DNA of 55,174 nucleotides, from assembly GCA_910592005.1 (NCBI GenBank), contig CAJVPP010000056.1:1-55174 (forward strand), read 5' to 3'. Below the pieces are notes generated by a model. That model was not told the DNA's origin. It ran no database searches and worked only from the letters and a program-made list of their open reading frames with translations. Shown piece by piece: positions 1 to 11,175 of the stretch. Source of the DNA: Funneliformis mosseae (lineage: Eukaryota; Glomeromycota; Glomeromycetes; Glomerales; Glomeraceae). Position 1 is the stretch's first letter. Each line of letters begins with the position of its first letter. The position numbers and the translations under genes are program-made.

Positions 1-96
1 CCTTTTGAAATTTAAATCAACCTTTAAATCACTTTAATTTACTCTATTAAATCATATTTTTTTACAAATACAATAATAACTACAAGAATTATTTAG

Positions 97-603
97 GATG
101 ATAATGAAATCGATTTATTAGTTGATGAAAGAAGAAGGATAAACGTAGAGTATCATATAAGGTACAAAGGTAATAAGACGAGATTCTAGAGGAATGTAGC
201 TCAATGAATCAATCGAAGATTCAGTACAGCATATTCAACTTGCCAATATGAGTTGAAATAGAGGAATTTAGTATAGGATTACAATGTAAGTAAATAAATG
301 AATAATAATATAATAATAAATATAACTTAATAATATAATTAATATCTTTTAGAATTTTTGCGATTATCAAAATAGAATGAGAAGAGGTGAAAGGTAGATC
401 TATACTATGGCAAGATTATATGACTTCTTCAGGACTCAATTCTGGGATAGGTTAGGTAATAATTAAAAATGTTTAAATGATTTTTTAGATTTATATTAAA
501 TATATTTACTTTTTTAGAATCAAGGCACACTCGTAGAAGAAATCGTAATTTGCCTACTATGAGGCAAATACGAAATATAAGGCAAAGGCCTGTAAGACAA
601 TAA
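97..603 (+). pseudogene. Trihelix/SANT-like DNA-binding gene, three exons, five internal stops
   Basis: Three exons can be read at 97-285, 353-455 and 518-603, with clean GT-AG introns (286-352 and 456-517) whose phases join into one frame of 126 codons. An upstream intron acceptor (TTTAG) just before 97 suggests a missing first exon. The text has the alternating aromatic and basic pattern of a trihelix (MADF/SANT-like) domain, for example KTRF-stop-RNVAQ-stop-INRRF and later ARLYDFFRTQFWDR, then an Arg-rich tail ending in a natural TAA. Four of the five in-frame stops (TAG, TGA, TAG, TAG) sit where this domain has tryptophan. Such genes are expanded in Rhizophagus and probably bind DNA, perhaps as element-derived factors. 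It is dead as read in DNA unless the transcript is recoded. A related remnant lies at 26300-26740. Confidence 0.7.
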
Positions 604-1149
604 AAATTTCAGTCTTTTTTTCTTATCATTCATTTAATTTCGTGTTTGTTTTGTATCGTTCATTTTTTTTTGTATCGTACGTTTAATTTCATTTTTTCTT
701 TTTCATTTTTTCATTTTGTTTCATTTTCCTGTTTCATTTCATTTTTTTAATTTTATTTTTTCATTTCATTTCATTTTCCTAATTTCATTTTATAGTTTCT
801 TTTCATTTGTTTAATTTCATTTTTATCATTTTGTTTCATTTTCCTAATTTCGTTTTATAATTTCTTTTTGTTTATTTAATTTCATTTTTTTGTCTTGTCT
901 CATTCACTTAATTTCGTTTTATAGTTTAATTTCAGTTTCTTAATTTCGTTTTTTTATCTTGTTTAGTTCTCTTCATTTCGTTTTTATTTTTTATTTTATT
1001 TTATTTTATTTTTTTATTTTATTTTTATTTATTTTAAAAAAATAAATTTTTTTAAAAAAATTTAAGTAAATTAATAAAACTGTCATTCAACGATTAATAA
1101 CATGAAAATATTTCTAGAAATAGTAAAATTATATTTGTGTAATGAAATC
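604..1149. repeat. T-rich low-complexity tract (TTTCATTTCATTTT-type)
   Basis: This is about 450 bases of pyrimidine-rich sequence built from drifting units of TTTCATTT and TTTAATTTC, ending in TTTTATTTTATTTT runs near 980-1030. I see no gene in it. It lies directly downstream of the trihelix gene and may be an expanded simple repeat in its 3' region. Confidence 0.8.
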
Positions 1150-1262
1150 ATAACCATCTATTATAACGAATAATTTGTTAACGCTATAATGAATTATTCA
1201 TTATACATTTCACATAATTCATTATAGCATTAATGAAAATTCTTATAATGAAGTTCTGATCG
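1150..1262. repeat. Palindromic MITE-like element
   Basis: Two arms of about 40 bp form an imperfect inverted repeat. The core GCTATAATGAATTAT in the left arm is matched exactly by its reverse complement ATAATTCATTATAGC in the right arm, and the similarity extends outward with mismatches. The short spacer contains TTCATTATAC. It has no coding capacity. The outer edges are approximate and no target duplication is certain. Confidence 0.55.
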
Positions 1263-1314
1263 ACTAGATCGGTAACTTCGTTATTAAGATGTGACTGTAA
1301 ACAACTTTCTTAGG

Positions 1315-3203
1315 TTAAAAACTAGATCAGATTATCTCAAAATAGCTTATGAAGAAGTACTATTTCTAGTAGTATTCACTGAGAAGAAAAAGTATTTTAG
1401 TATCCTTATAAAAATATCCTAAACTTTAAATCCAAAGAGTTTTTTATAAGAGGAATCGACATTGTGAAGCAAGGTAAATCCCAAGTTTTCAAAACTATAG
1501 GAGATCAAATTATGTGGAGAGCCATAGATATTTACAATAACTGATCACTCTATAATATTGCTAAAGATGTTTTCAGGGATGCTTTAGTTAATGCTAAGCA
1601 ATAGAATTTCAAATAGTTTATAGAGACTGATGCATGGAAATCTAATGTGAATAACTAAAGTGTCTAGCGATTTATGGGATGAATAAGAAGAGAATATGAG
1701 AGTAAAATTCTAACACTAAGTGAGCACTTTAGTTATGTAGTAATCCATCTTAATATGACTTTTGAGTTACATGATAGAAATTAACGCTAACGAAAGGCGA
1801 AAGAATAGAATTCGTTGATGTGATGAAGGAATTGGGTAAGGAGCTAGATTTATATCATTATTTTGAAAAAAACTATTATTAGCCTCATTGTCTGATTTAT
1901 TATGTATGATAAGAAGTACGAGCTAGCTCTCTCAGATAAGATAATACAAATCAAGGATCTGGATAAAAAATATAAACAAATAGATGATTATGCACAAAAG
2001 AAGGCTAAATCATAACTTGAGGGTTTCGTGAAGGAGAATATCATAGTCAATGGTATTACTTCTAAGATGATGGGATCTTGTGAGATTATTTATAAGTGTG
2101 CTTACAGAAATGCGATTAAAAAAGCGCAAGAAATGTTATATCAAAAGATAGGAAGTTTATATGAAATATTTCATGATGAATAGCTTAACTATGAGATTTT
2201 TATGAAAAGTAATCCTATTGAGATATTATAAGAAAGATTCATAAAATACGCTAAAAAAATTCAAAAGATAAAAACCTATTGGTAGATAACAAAATAAAGG
2301 AAAAAATATGCTCTGATTTTACTCGATATCCTAGTAAGCTTGCAAAGTGTATTGAAGAATATAATTTATTCTTTCATAAATTGGTCTATTATATACATTA
2401 TAAAGAGCATGTATCAATTCTAGAAGAAATCGGTCCAGTTTCATCCATGCAAAAAAAATGAAATAATTGCTGACCTACCCACTTTACCTTACATATCAGA
2501 AATTGAGGCACTAAATGACATTAGTAATTTATGGTATTTCTATCTTGAGGATATAACTGGACCAGAGGTATTAGCAAAGTACTTAAATAGATAATATTAT
2601 TAAGTATTCTAGTAGAGGTGTGATAATTTCAACTAATTACTTAGTCATAAGATACTTCGCATAATATTATTTATATATTTTTTCTCGTGCAATAATACTA
2701 GCTAACTTTAATTTGTTTTTGAACTTTTGGCCTAGAATGATCACTCTATTCTTACAGCCTCTGATCACACATTCTGATTTCAGATATGCCTAGAGATAAC
2801 CATTAGTATTTTTGCAAATAATAATTTGACAAAACCGTATTCCAAGGATACAATTAGCCAAAAAAATCTACATATTTTAAAGATAAGCTTTATTGATATA
2901 ATGGCTAAATTATGTGACCAAGTTTCCTAGTACATAGGTTTCAAACTCAATAAAATCCGTCTTCCAATCACAGAAGAGGATAGGCAGTTATTTTGTAAAA
3001 TAATATCAGAACAGAAGGAGATGGGAGATGTTGTATTAGATGACTATTGATTTTTACTACAGTATAAGCATAATGGTAAGGAAGATGACCTAATCTATAT
3101 TAGTTGATTATTAGCGTATATGATATCTCAAGCTGAAAAAGTCTTAATAAACTTACTCAAAGATTTACCAAAAATAATATTAGCCTACATTGAAAAAATT
3201 TAA
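1315..3203 (+). pseudogene. Family B DNA polymerase remnant (C-terminal palm/thumb part)
   Basis: Reading through stops and at least two frameshifts gives the C-terminal part of a family B DNA polymerase. An AYEEVLF...FTEKKKYF segment matches the KKxY-type motif of these enzymes. It is followed by a segment RGIDIVKQGKSQVFKTIGD, the region after the palm that touches the primer-template. Long well-preserved stretches follow near 1820-1860, 2280-2580 and 2900-3200, and the frame ends at a TAA at 3203. Most in-frame stops fall at likely Gln or Trp positions. The catalytic YxDTD block and the exonuclease would lie upstream and are absent. The type resembles Maverick or large-DNA-virus polymerases found in Rhizophagus repeats rather than the cell's own delta subunit. 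Function is lost here. Confidence 0.6.
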
Positions 3204-3398
3204 AGAAGTTCCACTTGCGTCAATACTTATACAGTAGTTGATTAGGATTGAAAATAATAATGATTTGGTCTAGCTAAAAGGCGCTTTGCATAATCCCTAT
3301 TTTCATATTTTTTGTTAGTGAAATATCGCTCAATTTTTTTTCACATATTCCATAGTTTTTTACAACCAATATAATTACGATTAATAGAAAAAGTATTA

Positions 3399-3596
3399 CA
3401 GTGATACCTCCATAAGTGCACTTTCCTTGGGACTATAATAAAAAAATAGTAGAATGTGTAATTAGAGAGGATGTGCATTTATAGAGAATAAAATATTAAG
3501 AGCTCTTATGAGTTGGAACTAAAGCCTATTGTGCATTTAAAGAGAATTTACATAGAGTGTGCATTTATAGAGGATGCACTTATGGAGGTTTCACTA
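3399..3596. mobile_element. 198-bp MITE with Tigger-like ends and TA duplication
   Basis: The left end CAGTGATACCTCCATAAGTG is matched in reverse complement by the right end, GCACTTATGGAGGTTTCACTA, with TA on both sides (3397-3398 and 3597-3598). Inside, a motif like GTGCATTTATAGAG recurs several times. The ends resemble the CAGTxxxACCTC ends of pogo/Tigger elements. It is too short to code for a transposase, so it is a non-autonomous derivative. Its right edge supplies the stop codon of the coiled-coil gene on the minus strand. Confidence 0.75.
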
Positions 3597-4643
3597 TATT
3601 AAATAGGTAAATATAGATGACAATAATTTATCCGTAATGATAGGATAGCCTGATAGTTTCACTATTTCTTCTGCATCATCTACTGAAATCTCATTTGCCA
3701 AAGTGACAGGTAGGATTAGTTCTAGAAGATTAGATTTCAAATCTATGCTATTTGAATTACTGTTCTTCTCTCCTTGTATAGGACTATCTGGGGTACTTAT
3801 AACTGAAGAAACGCTAGAGTTGAAGACTTCTTTCAGTTTATTATTTTTTTCATCACCAATTTTAACATGCTGAAACTGGCAGAAACTGACAGGACAGTTG
3901 TATAAGACAAATCTGCTAAATCTGCCATATCTGTCAAAAAAGACATACTTAATATTTATTATATTTCTATTATTTATATCATTATTATCATTTATAACAT
4001 ATTTAATATAATTAGCATATCTGTTAGCTCTGTTATTATTGTCAGTAGTATTTTAATTACCATAGATTTTCTTTAATTGTATTTTCCTATATAAAGGGTA
4101 TGAAAATGTCTTGGAAAAAGGACAGATTCTAACGAGATTTCTACAAATTCTTAATATTGTATTCAATATATATTTAACAATAATAATAAACACCTTTAAT
4201 ACTTTGCAAACCTAAAACTTATAATTTATTTCTTGTTAACTAAATAAATTCTAATAAACAGTGTGTTAAGTTGATTGGATTTAAGTCATAGCTATTACCT
4301 TTCTGACTTCAAATCATAGTTAACTTATTCGACGGAAAAAGTAACGTTAATAATGCAAATCTGACTGATTATTCTTATCAAAGTATCTTGAGGCCAATAA
4401 ATTAATCACAGACTGAAGCAATTTCACTTTCTCTAATTTTGCGAAGTTATCAGCTTCAGCTTTTGCAAGAGATATTTCTGTATAAGCATTTTGAGAGACA
4501 AGTTTAGAATTTTTAACCTTCAACCGCCTATTTTTATCATTGAGATTTATAAATTCGCTTTGCAACTTAGCATTATAATCTCAAATTTTGGATGAATCTT
4601 GTAAGATATGGTATATCACTTTTTCAAGATCATATGTTCTCAT
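3594..4643 (-). pseudogene. Coiled-coil gene split by an LTR-like insertion
   Basis: The gene starts at the ATG at 4643 and runs to about 4353 with one TGA at a Trp-like position. It is then interrupted by the 482-bp element at 3871-4352 and resumes in the same frame from 3866 to a TAG at 3594. The first part is a charged heptad-rich coiled coil (text such as INLNDKNRRLKVKNSKL). The second part is Ser/Asn-rich and acidic. Removing the insertion and one copy of the 4-bp flanking duplication leaves the frame continuous. The family resembles the larger remnant at 19068-20735 and is one of the expanded Rhizophagus coiled-coil families of unknown function. Confidence 0.6.
3871..4352 (-). mobile_element. 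482-bp LTR-like element, copy 1
   Basis: Read on the minus strand the element runs from TATTAACG to AGTTTCA. The second copy at 47579-48032 starts TGTTAACG, so the ancestral ends are probably TG...CA as in LTRs. ATGC is present on both sides (3867-3870 and 4353-4356), consistent with a 4-bp target duplication. The interior is very AT-rich with ATT microsatellite. No coding region is seen, so it could be a solo LTR or a non-autonomous element. Confidence 0.6.
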
Positions 4644-4927
4644 TTATTTACATTAGCTATAAATATGTAAAAAAAACTTATATATTTTTTATTAGAGAAC
4701 AATTGTGATAAATATAGAATAGATACGAAGGATATCGATCATTTTTTATCATTAATTATAGATAGTGAATTAAAATGTATTTTATTTATCTAAAATAATA
4801 AATTATATTTCTAACGTTCTCTTTTTATCTTATAATGATAAATATTTATTTCTATCATATTTTATCTATCTAAACGATAAATATTGATTTCTAATATTTT
4901 TTATACATCATATAAAAATATCTGAGT

Positions 4928-5330
4928 ATGTCTACCTCAATTCTAAAAACTCATTATCAGCGAGGTGCCAATATTTTAACACCTGAGCAGATTGAAGAAA
5001 TTAGACATCTTAAAAAATAAAGTTCTGGCATATATGATAGTAAAGGAATATCATATTAATAAAAATCAGATTCATGATATATGAAACGATTGTAAGCGTT
5101 TACAGTAAAATGGAAACTACTTTTTTGAGAAGCTTAGGAAGGTACAATCCATCTCATCAGTTTCTCCTTCAGAAAATAATTCGCAAGATAAAGAAAATAA
5201 TTGTCTAATTTCAGGATCTTTGCAAAATGCCTTAACGGCAGATCTATTTCATGAGATGAATATGTAAGAAAAGCAAAAAAAAGAAAAAGAAACTAATGAA
5301 GTGCTCCCTTCAGAATCAGCCTAAATCTAT
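4928..5330 (+). pseudogene. Psq/HTH-type DNA-binding gene fragment, frameshifted
   Basis: The ATG at 4928 opens a frame with LTPEQIEEIRHLKK. After a one-base shift a second frame gives MIVKEYHINKNQIHDI followed by a TGA at a Trp-like position and NDCKRLQ. This is a short helix-turn-helix unit of the kind found in transposase N-termini and in expanded Rhizophagus families. A polar Ser/Asn/Glu-rich tail follows to about 5330. The fragment is short, frameshifted and carries stops, so it is not expected to function. Confidence 0.45.
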
Positions 5331-5707
5331 TTAAAGTTTTGACTTACCTAAGATTTCAGCTGGAGATCTTTATCAAAACTCAACCCTAAACATTTCGTAT
5401 GATATATTTGCTTTAATCGAAAAGGATTGCATTGCAGCAGAAGAAACTATATATAAATCAAAAAAGCTCTTAGGTCACAACTCCATCCTTTAATTATATT
5501 CGAATAATAAATGCTTTGTAGGAGTCTTAGTAAGACTATACTTGCATAGCAAATGATAAATAGTTAGCAAGAAGAAAAAGATCGCAGATTTTTATTAATC
5601 TTAATTAATCTAGCTTTAGAGATAAGAGTATCATATAGTATTTTTTCGAATTCTTAATAATTCACTTTTTTTAATATATCATTATCCTCACTTAAATCCT
5701 GCGGGTC

Positions 5708-6960
5708 CTAAAAAATCTTGTCTGAAGCTGACAGATCATCACATTCAAGAATAATATTAGCACAATTCACTTCAAGCTTATTCTTGACCCTATGCATATT
5801 AATTAAAATAAAAAATTCCTTACCATTATACTCTATTCTTAATTCTCTCTTTGATGCAAGTAAATCATAGTTATATTTATCAATCAATGTGTTAGGTAAA
5901 ATGAGCATTAGCTTAGGATACTTAACTACTACAAAATCAGCATATATAGTACATCTGGAAGCAAAACTCACTGGGATATTTCTAACAATTTCAAGAGATT
6001 CTGTAGGAGTAGTAGCAATACCTTTGAGATCATATTTTTCTTTTGTATCAATTACTAGCTTTGATTGTTTATATATATCCTCAGACATGATCAGAAAATT
6101 AACATCAGGATTAACTGTATCCATCAGAATCATTAGATACTTAATTTTACACTAAACAATGGCAATATCTGTAGCGGGTTCTTTTCTTTGAACGAAATTT
6201 ATTTTTATGGGATCATCAATATACTTATCATCTGACTCAGGTATAACGGGGGGTTAGTTCCTGAAGAGATGAGAAATCATTAGCTTTCAGTTGAACTTTT
6301 TCTTTAGCAGGCTTCTTAGTATCTAGTGGGAGAGCCTGAATTATATATGGAGGAAGAATCTTTTTAAGTTCTTCTCGCAAAGCTGAACTAAGCTCATTCT
6401 GAATTATTTTACAAATAATCTGGGCTTTAGAAGAAAAAGAATCAGCAAATGTATTATTTTGCTTTATTTTGCGAGCCTTTTTCTCAGATTTGCTTTTAGA
6501 TCTAGGTTTATTACTAGATAAAGTATTATGCTTTACTTTTTTTTGACTTAGTAATATTAATATTGATATTACCTTTAGAATCAGAAGAATCAAAAGAACT
6601 TGTATCAGAATCTGAACTATCACTAGATAATGATTCACTAGAGAAGGTACTAGAATCTAAATTAGAACTTGAATCTATAGTAGCAAGATTAACTTTAGCT
6701 TTTTTAGACTTTTTTTTTTCTTCTGAGTGCATTTGCGAGAATTATGTCAGTTCAATTATAGTTAGAACACTGCTATTGTGTCTTCACAGCTTTTTTAATC
6801 ACTTTAGCTACATGTAGCTTTAACTGCTTTTTGTGAGCTTAGCAAATTCATCGTCAGAATCAACTTCAACCTTTTTTTTGACTTTGGTGGCAAAGTAGGA
6901 TTAGGAACAGGAACAAATTTTAGGATTTCTCTTGTAATCTATGATAAAAATCTACCTATA
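5708..6960 (-). pseudogene. CCHC zinc-knuckle, Ser/Asp-rich, retropepsin-like protein
   Basis: On the minus strand there is first a charged Lys/Asp region (about 6840-6900), then a decayed CCHC knuckle (about 6745-6790). The knuckle reads C-S-N-Y-N-stop-T-G, then H and C after a one-base deletion. Next comes a Ser/Asp-rich, Lys-flanked low-complexity stretch (6526-6732), a second frame (6237-6638), and a 141-residue segment (5708-6133). The last segment has the look of a retropepsin fold: a D-T motif near its start, where DTG or DSG is expected but DTV is seen, then hydrophobic beta-like stretches. This order, knuckle then protease, is Gag-Pro-like. It follows the long coiled-coil gene on the same strand, so both may have formed one Gag-Pro unit. 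The protease assignment is tentative. Confidence 0.45.
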
Positions 6961-7024
6961 TTTTCATCTCGTAAATTTTATACGTTCCTGTAAGTTGTGG
7001 TTAGAATTATGATGGAACTACTTG

Positions 7025-9110
7025 TTAAGGCTGTTGAGATTCTGAGAATGTCATTGTATTTTTTATCAAGCTTTCAATTTCATTTTTAATTATCTTTGAT
7101 TTGTTAGTATTTGCATATGGATTGGCTGCTGGAAAAATTGGAAAAAAAGATGATACACTCTTTTGAGATAATATAAATCTTTCCGCTTCAGCTAGAGCTT
7201 TTATAATACTATCCTGTATATCATAAAATTTGGCTATCATTCGAAGATTATATTGATTCATCAGAGATAGATCACGAATAAATTGCTCTCTTTATTGTTT
7301 AAGAGTTATTTCGACTAATTTACCAATCTTTTTAATTCTAGTGAAGAATTGCTCAACCAACATATCACCTTATATGAGTTGACCAAAAACTGCCATTTGT
7401 TTTAAGTGTTCAACTATTGTATAAGCGGTTCTAAACAGATATAAAAGTTGGTCAAGCTTAATACTAAAAGTAATAGTAACAGTAGGAAGACCACTACTGG
7501 CATTAGGTACTACTGATGCATTATCTACAGGTTCGTCACCAGCTATTGACCAGTCTTTATTCTATGTTCCATTCAGAATAATATCAGCACCAGTTGAAAT
7601 TCCTGCTCCAATTCTACCTATTTCAGTGGTCACCTTACCTTGAAATTTTCCAGCAGTATTCAAACCACCAATTTGATTATCACTATTTCTGACAGCCAAA
7701 GTTCGAACAGCAGTTAAAGTAACTACTTCCAAATTATTTGAAAGATTATTATATCTCCAATTCTTATCTCTGATGTGCGTTAAATAAAAATTTAATGCAT
7801 CACCTACAAGACATGATACTACTAATCAAAATGCCTTTTCTCTTCTAGAAGCCTGACCTGCATCAGGCATAATATTTATTTGACTAGCTATTATATATCT
7901 TTAAGCCAATTTTTTGGATCCTTTTTAGAATGACCATAAAATATTAGGGGTCCATATCCTACCATTCCTAATATATTTAGTAGATTATTCTGTAAATTAA
8001 AAATAATTTGCTGGAAATTTCTATTTATTGAAGAGCAAACTTCTCTTGTACTAATGTAATAATATGAGCTTGCTTTCTAGCATTATTATTTATTATAGCT
8101 TCTTCTAATCTTTGAGTAATACCACGCCATTTCTGGTGTTTCCTGCTCTCATCTCTATATTATCTATGCCAATTCTAAGCCTATCGAATAATACAATCAT
8201 GTTGTCTTCTCCACCTTTCAGCACTATTATTATATCTTATGGTCTATCTATACGCAGCTCTTCTATGCTCAGTAATTTGACGTTCTCTACGTCAAACTAT
8301 TAGCTGAAGGATAATTTTTTCTTGTGATAGTGCATTAATTCGATTTTGTTTTCTAGTAACTATACTTTAAGCATATGCTCGCAAATCCTAAGCCAATTCC
8401 TAATTCTTTCTACATACTTCTCCTTCATCATTTAAAGCCTGTCTAAACATTTGATTATCATGCTCTGACTGCACCCTAAAATTTTGAAAATTGTACTCAA
8501 CATTTCTGGCTCACTGAGTTAATTAATCAACAAAGTGTTTCTGATCTTGCCAATACCATCAAATCAAATTAAGACTTGTAATAATATTAGTAAAACATAT
8601 ACCAATTCTATCAAATTCTCCAGTTATGTCATTTAGGAGAACAATTTCAGTATTATCCAAATGTGTTCTTATTCTTTCTAAAGAACTGGAAGCCTCGAAT
8701 CATCTGTCTAAAATGCTTTGAATGATATGATTCATATTTGATCCTTTTAATAATAACTTTTTATCTGTAAGCTTCTAAATTTTTCCCTTAAACTGATCAA
8801 CCTTATCTTTCAACCTTAAAATATGGATATCTTGAGAAATATTAGCATTACCTTTATGTCTTAAATCCCACAATGTTTTTTGAAGATAATATTTAAGGGA
8901 TTTGATCTCTATTTTGAGAGATTCTATTTCCTCTTCATAAGCTATAATAGTTTTATCTTAAGATGAAACAGTTTGATAATACTGCTTAAGCTCCTTTTCG
9001 AGGAAGCAAATTTTTTTCTCACTATTCTTATTAATAAAAATCTCATCTTGAAGCTCGTTACAAAACTCCTAATTCATATCTAAAAGCTGTGAATATGTTA
9101 GATCAAACAT
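7025..9110 (-). pseudogene. Long coiled-coil, Gag-like or structural protein of a Rhizophagus mobile element
   Basis: The ATG at 9110 starts a frame of about 690 codons that stays largely readable to a natural TAA at 7025, with more than twenty stops. The first 400 residues are heptad-rich and highly charged (for example YEEEIESLKIEIKSLK). After that comes a Gly/Asn-containing segment with TTEIGRIGAGISTGAD, and a final helical domain intact from 7261 (MNQYNLRMIAKFYD). I recognise it as a family abundant in Rhizophagus predictions, with no characterised function. Its start codon lies only 50 bases from the divergent integrase start (9160), so the two may have shared a promoter in one element. 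Confidence 0.5.
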
Positions 9111-9159
9111 GGTATTTTATTCTAATTTATAGTACCATCATAATAATCCTACCTTGAGA

Positions 9160-10235
9160 ATGAGCCAACTGCAAATTGTGATAGATCCTGATGAGACTCA
9201 AAAAATTGAAAAAAATATCATATTATGTAAAATATATTATCACCTGACTGGCTATCATTCTAATCCTAAATCTTTGAGAGATGCATGTAAAAAGAGGGAT
9301 ATTGATTCCACCTAAGTGAATGCAAAGATTTTTTAAAAAATTAAGAGTCATACCAGACTAATAAAACCTCTTTAAAATACATCTTTAGAGTTAGCTATAG
9401 GTGAATAATACGTCCTAATTGTGTACACCAGTACAATATACTGTTTCTCATATATAATCATCATAGAGGTAAAAAATATAATTCAGTACTTAATATAATA
9501 GACTGTGCTTTCAAATATAAGGCTTCAGTTCCGCTTAAATCGAAAAAAAGTTCTGAGATTGCTAAAGCATTTAGAAAAATATATGAAAATCAAAATAATC
9601 TATTGATATGACCAAAGCTTTTATAATGTGATGGAGGTCGTGAGTTTATAGGCAAGACCTTTCGACTAATGCAAGAGCACAATATTACAATTTGAGTGAT
9701 TAGTCCATATAGTCATAGAGGACTTATTTTTGTGAAGCGTTTCAACCAAACATTCTCAAAAATTCTATACAAAATCCAGTATACTATTAAATCAATAACT
9801 TCTGATTCTATATTAATAAGAGCATAGGTTAGATATATACCAGTAGTTATTGATTACCTAAATAATTATCCTACATATCTTATTTGAGAACTGAGATCAG
9901 AAAAGTGGAGACTCAAGCCAGAGAAAGCTATTGCTTTAGAATAAGTTGAATTTAGACTATCCACAAAATATAAATGCTCAGTTGGACAAGATAGGTTAAA
10001 GAAAAGAGATACCATTTGCTACCTACTTACTAATGTGAAATGGAAAGGTGAAATGGAGAATCAGAAAAGGGCAATTAATCCTATATGGTCGCCAAGTCTT
10101 CATAAAATTTGAAAAGTTGTTCTCATAAAGAATGAACCAGTTTCATATTATCTTGATAGTGATGAATATATATCAAAGCAGAGATTTATGTGAGAAAAGC
10201 TCATGTTAATAGCTGATCTAGAAAGGGTTGGTCGT
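9160..10235 (+). pseudogene. Maverick/Polinton-type integrase (rve family), decayed
   Basis: From the ATG at 9160 the translation first gives an N-terminal region (KIYYHLTGYHSNPKSLRDAC) typical of Maverick integrases. A damaged catalytic core follows, with CDGGREFIGKTF around the second catalytic Asp. The third catalytic position, in the RGLIFVKRFNQTF segment, reads Lys where Glu is expected (VERFNRT in related enzymes). It continues with YLNNYPTYLI and a basic C-terminal domain. In-frame stops occur mostly at Trp or Gln positions and frameshifts are few. An active enzyme would insert the element's double-stranded DNA. This copy has lost at least the catalytic Glu. Confidence 0.65.
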
Positions 10236-10259
10236 TCACCTCAAAGCATATTATCTATA

Positions 10260-10822
10260 CATGTTGCATATGCTTCCCCTTTCAATAATGAGCTAGATCA
10301 AGCTATTGATTATACCAAGAAGTGGGGTGGTCAATACCTAGGAAGGACTGGGTGAGTAAATGGTCATAATGTTTATTTTTAGTCCTGTGAAAATAGTGTA
10401 CATTAATGGGAGTATCCATTAAAATACATCATGAAAAATTTGAATAGTGCCCTCTATGTTACCATACTAGCAATGAATGCAAGTCTCGATATATTTTTGA
10501 GAATCTATTAGGTGAGAAATTTCCGTTATGTAAAGTTAAGTTCTTAGATAGACTATACTTAGATAGGTTACACTTAGATGGATATAATGAGGAATTGTGT
10601 TTTGCATTCGAATTCTATGGTTCTCAACACTATTATCACAATAGTTTCTACCACCAAGAGAATAAAAATCTAAAATCACAAAATATGTGTGATCAGTAAA
10701 TGTGAAACATATGCAAGAACTAAGGTATATGCCTTATTAAAGTACCTCATATTATGGATTTATATCCGTTCATTAGACATATACTAATTGAGAAAGGATT
10801 CTTGGATAAAACAAAGGAATAA
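10260..10822 (+). pseudogene. Zinc-ribbon plus restriction-type nuclease gene (copy 1)
   Basis: The N-terminal part reads as one zinc-ribbon-like unit (GHNVYF, SCENSVH). After frameshifts the C-terminal part has the PD-(D/E)xK/VSR-like signature: [20 protein letters not shown], where the Asp, the Glu of FEF and Gln-His match the catalytic strand of this fold, followed by FYHQENKN. It ends at a TAA at 10822, just before the first ATPase. The same domain pairing occurs in the gene at 11176-12787, but with a different nuclease subfamily. The likely ancestral role is a site-specific or mismatch-type endonuclease carried by mobile DNA. It is broken by at least two shifts and by stops at Trp-like positions. 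Confidence 0.5.
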
Positions 10823-10886
10823 AAAGGGAGAATTGATAAATCAGTCTGATATTTTTTAATATATCATTATTAATAGTTAGCTTACC

Positions 10887-11168
10887 ATGAAAATAAAAAA
10901 ACTTGAGCCAGTTAATAGGCTAATATACTATATAACGAGATTAAAGATGTCAAACAATATAATGGTCATCTGAGTATTCCTCAATGGCTTTTTACTTTAC
11001 TGATCTGTGACCGTACTAATTTAAAAAAAACTAATGAGGTTCTCAATCTCATGCTTGGAAATAAGCTTTATCAAATGTTTAATAGAAAGAAAGGAGAGAC
11101 GCTATATTAAGTGTGATGATTTGTTACTCATTGATCATAATCTTAATTTAAAGGAAAAATATACTTAA
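10887..11168 (+). pseudogene. A32-like packaging ATPase, N-terminal fragment
   Basis: The start at 10887 leads to a Walker A region that reads RTNLKKTN in place of the GxxxSGKTN seen in the second copy at 12867. It is followed by the shared [19 protein letters not shown] and, after a shift, IKCDDLLL. The match to the second copy stops there and the frame ends at 11168, seven bases before the start of the zinc-ribbon nuclease. The Walker lysine is formally present but the Ser-Gly before it is lost. A32-like ATPases pump DNA into capsids in Mavericks and in poxvirus-type viruses. Confidence 0.55.
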
Positions 11169-11175
11169 GAAAACA

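Noticed and set aside
1315..3203. Cellular DNA polymerase delta gene
   Set aside because: It has no introns, many stops and lacks the upstream catalytic part. The text is of the mobile or viral type, and the neighbours are mobile modules.
5889..6155. 88-residue plus-strand ORF
   Set aside because: It is antisense to the protease-like minus-strand frame, which has the better protein-like composition.
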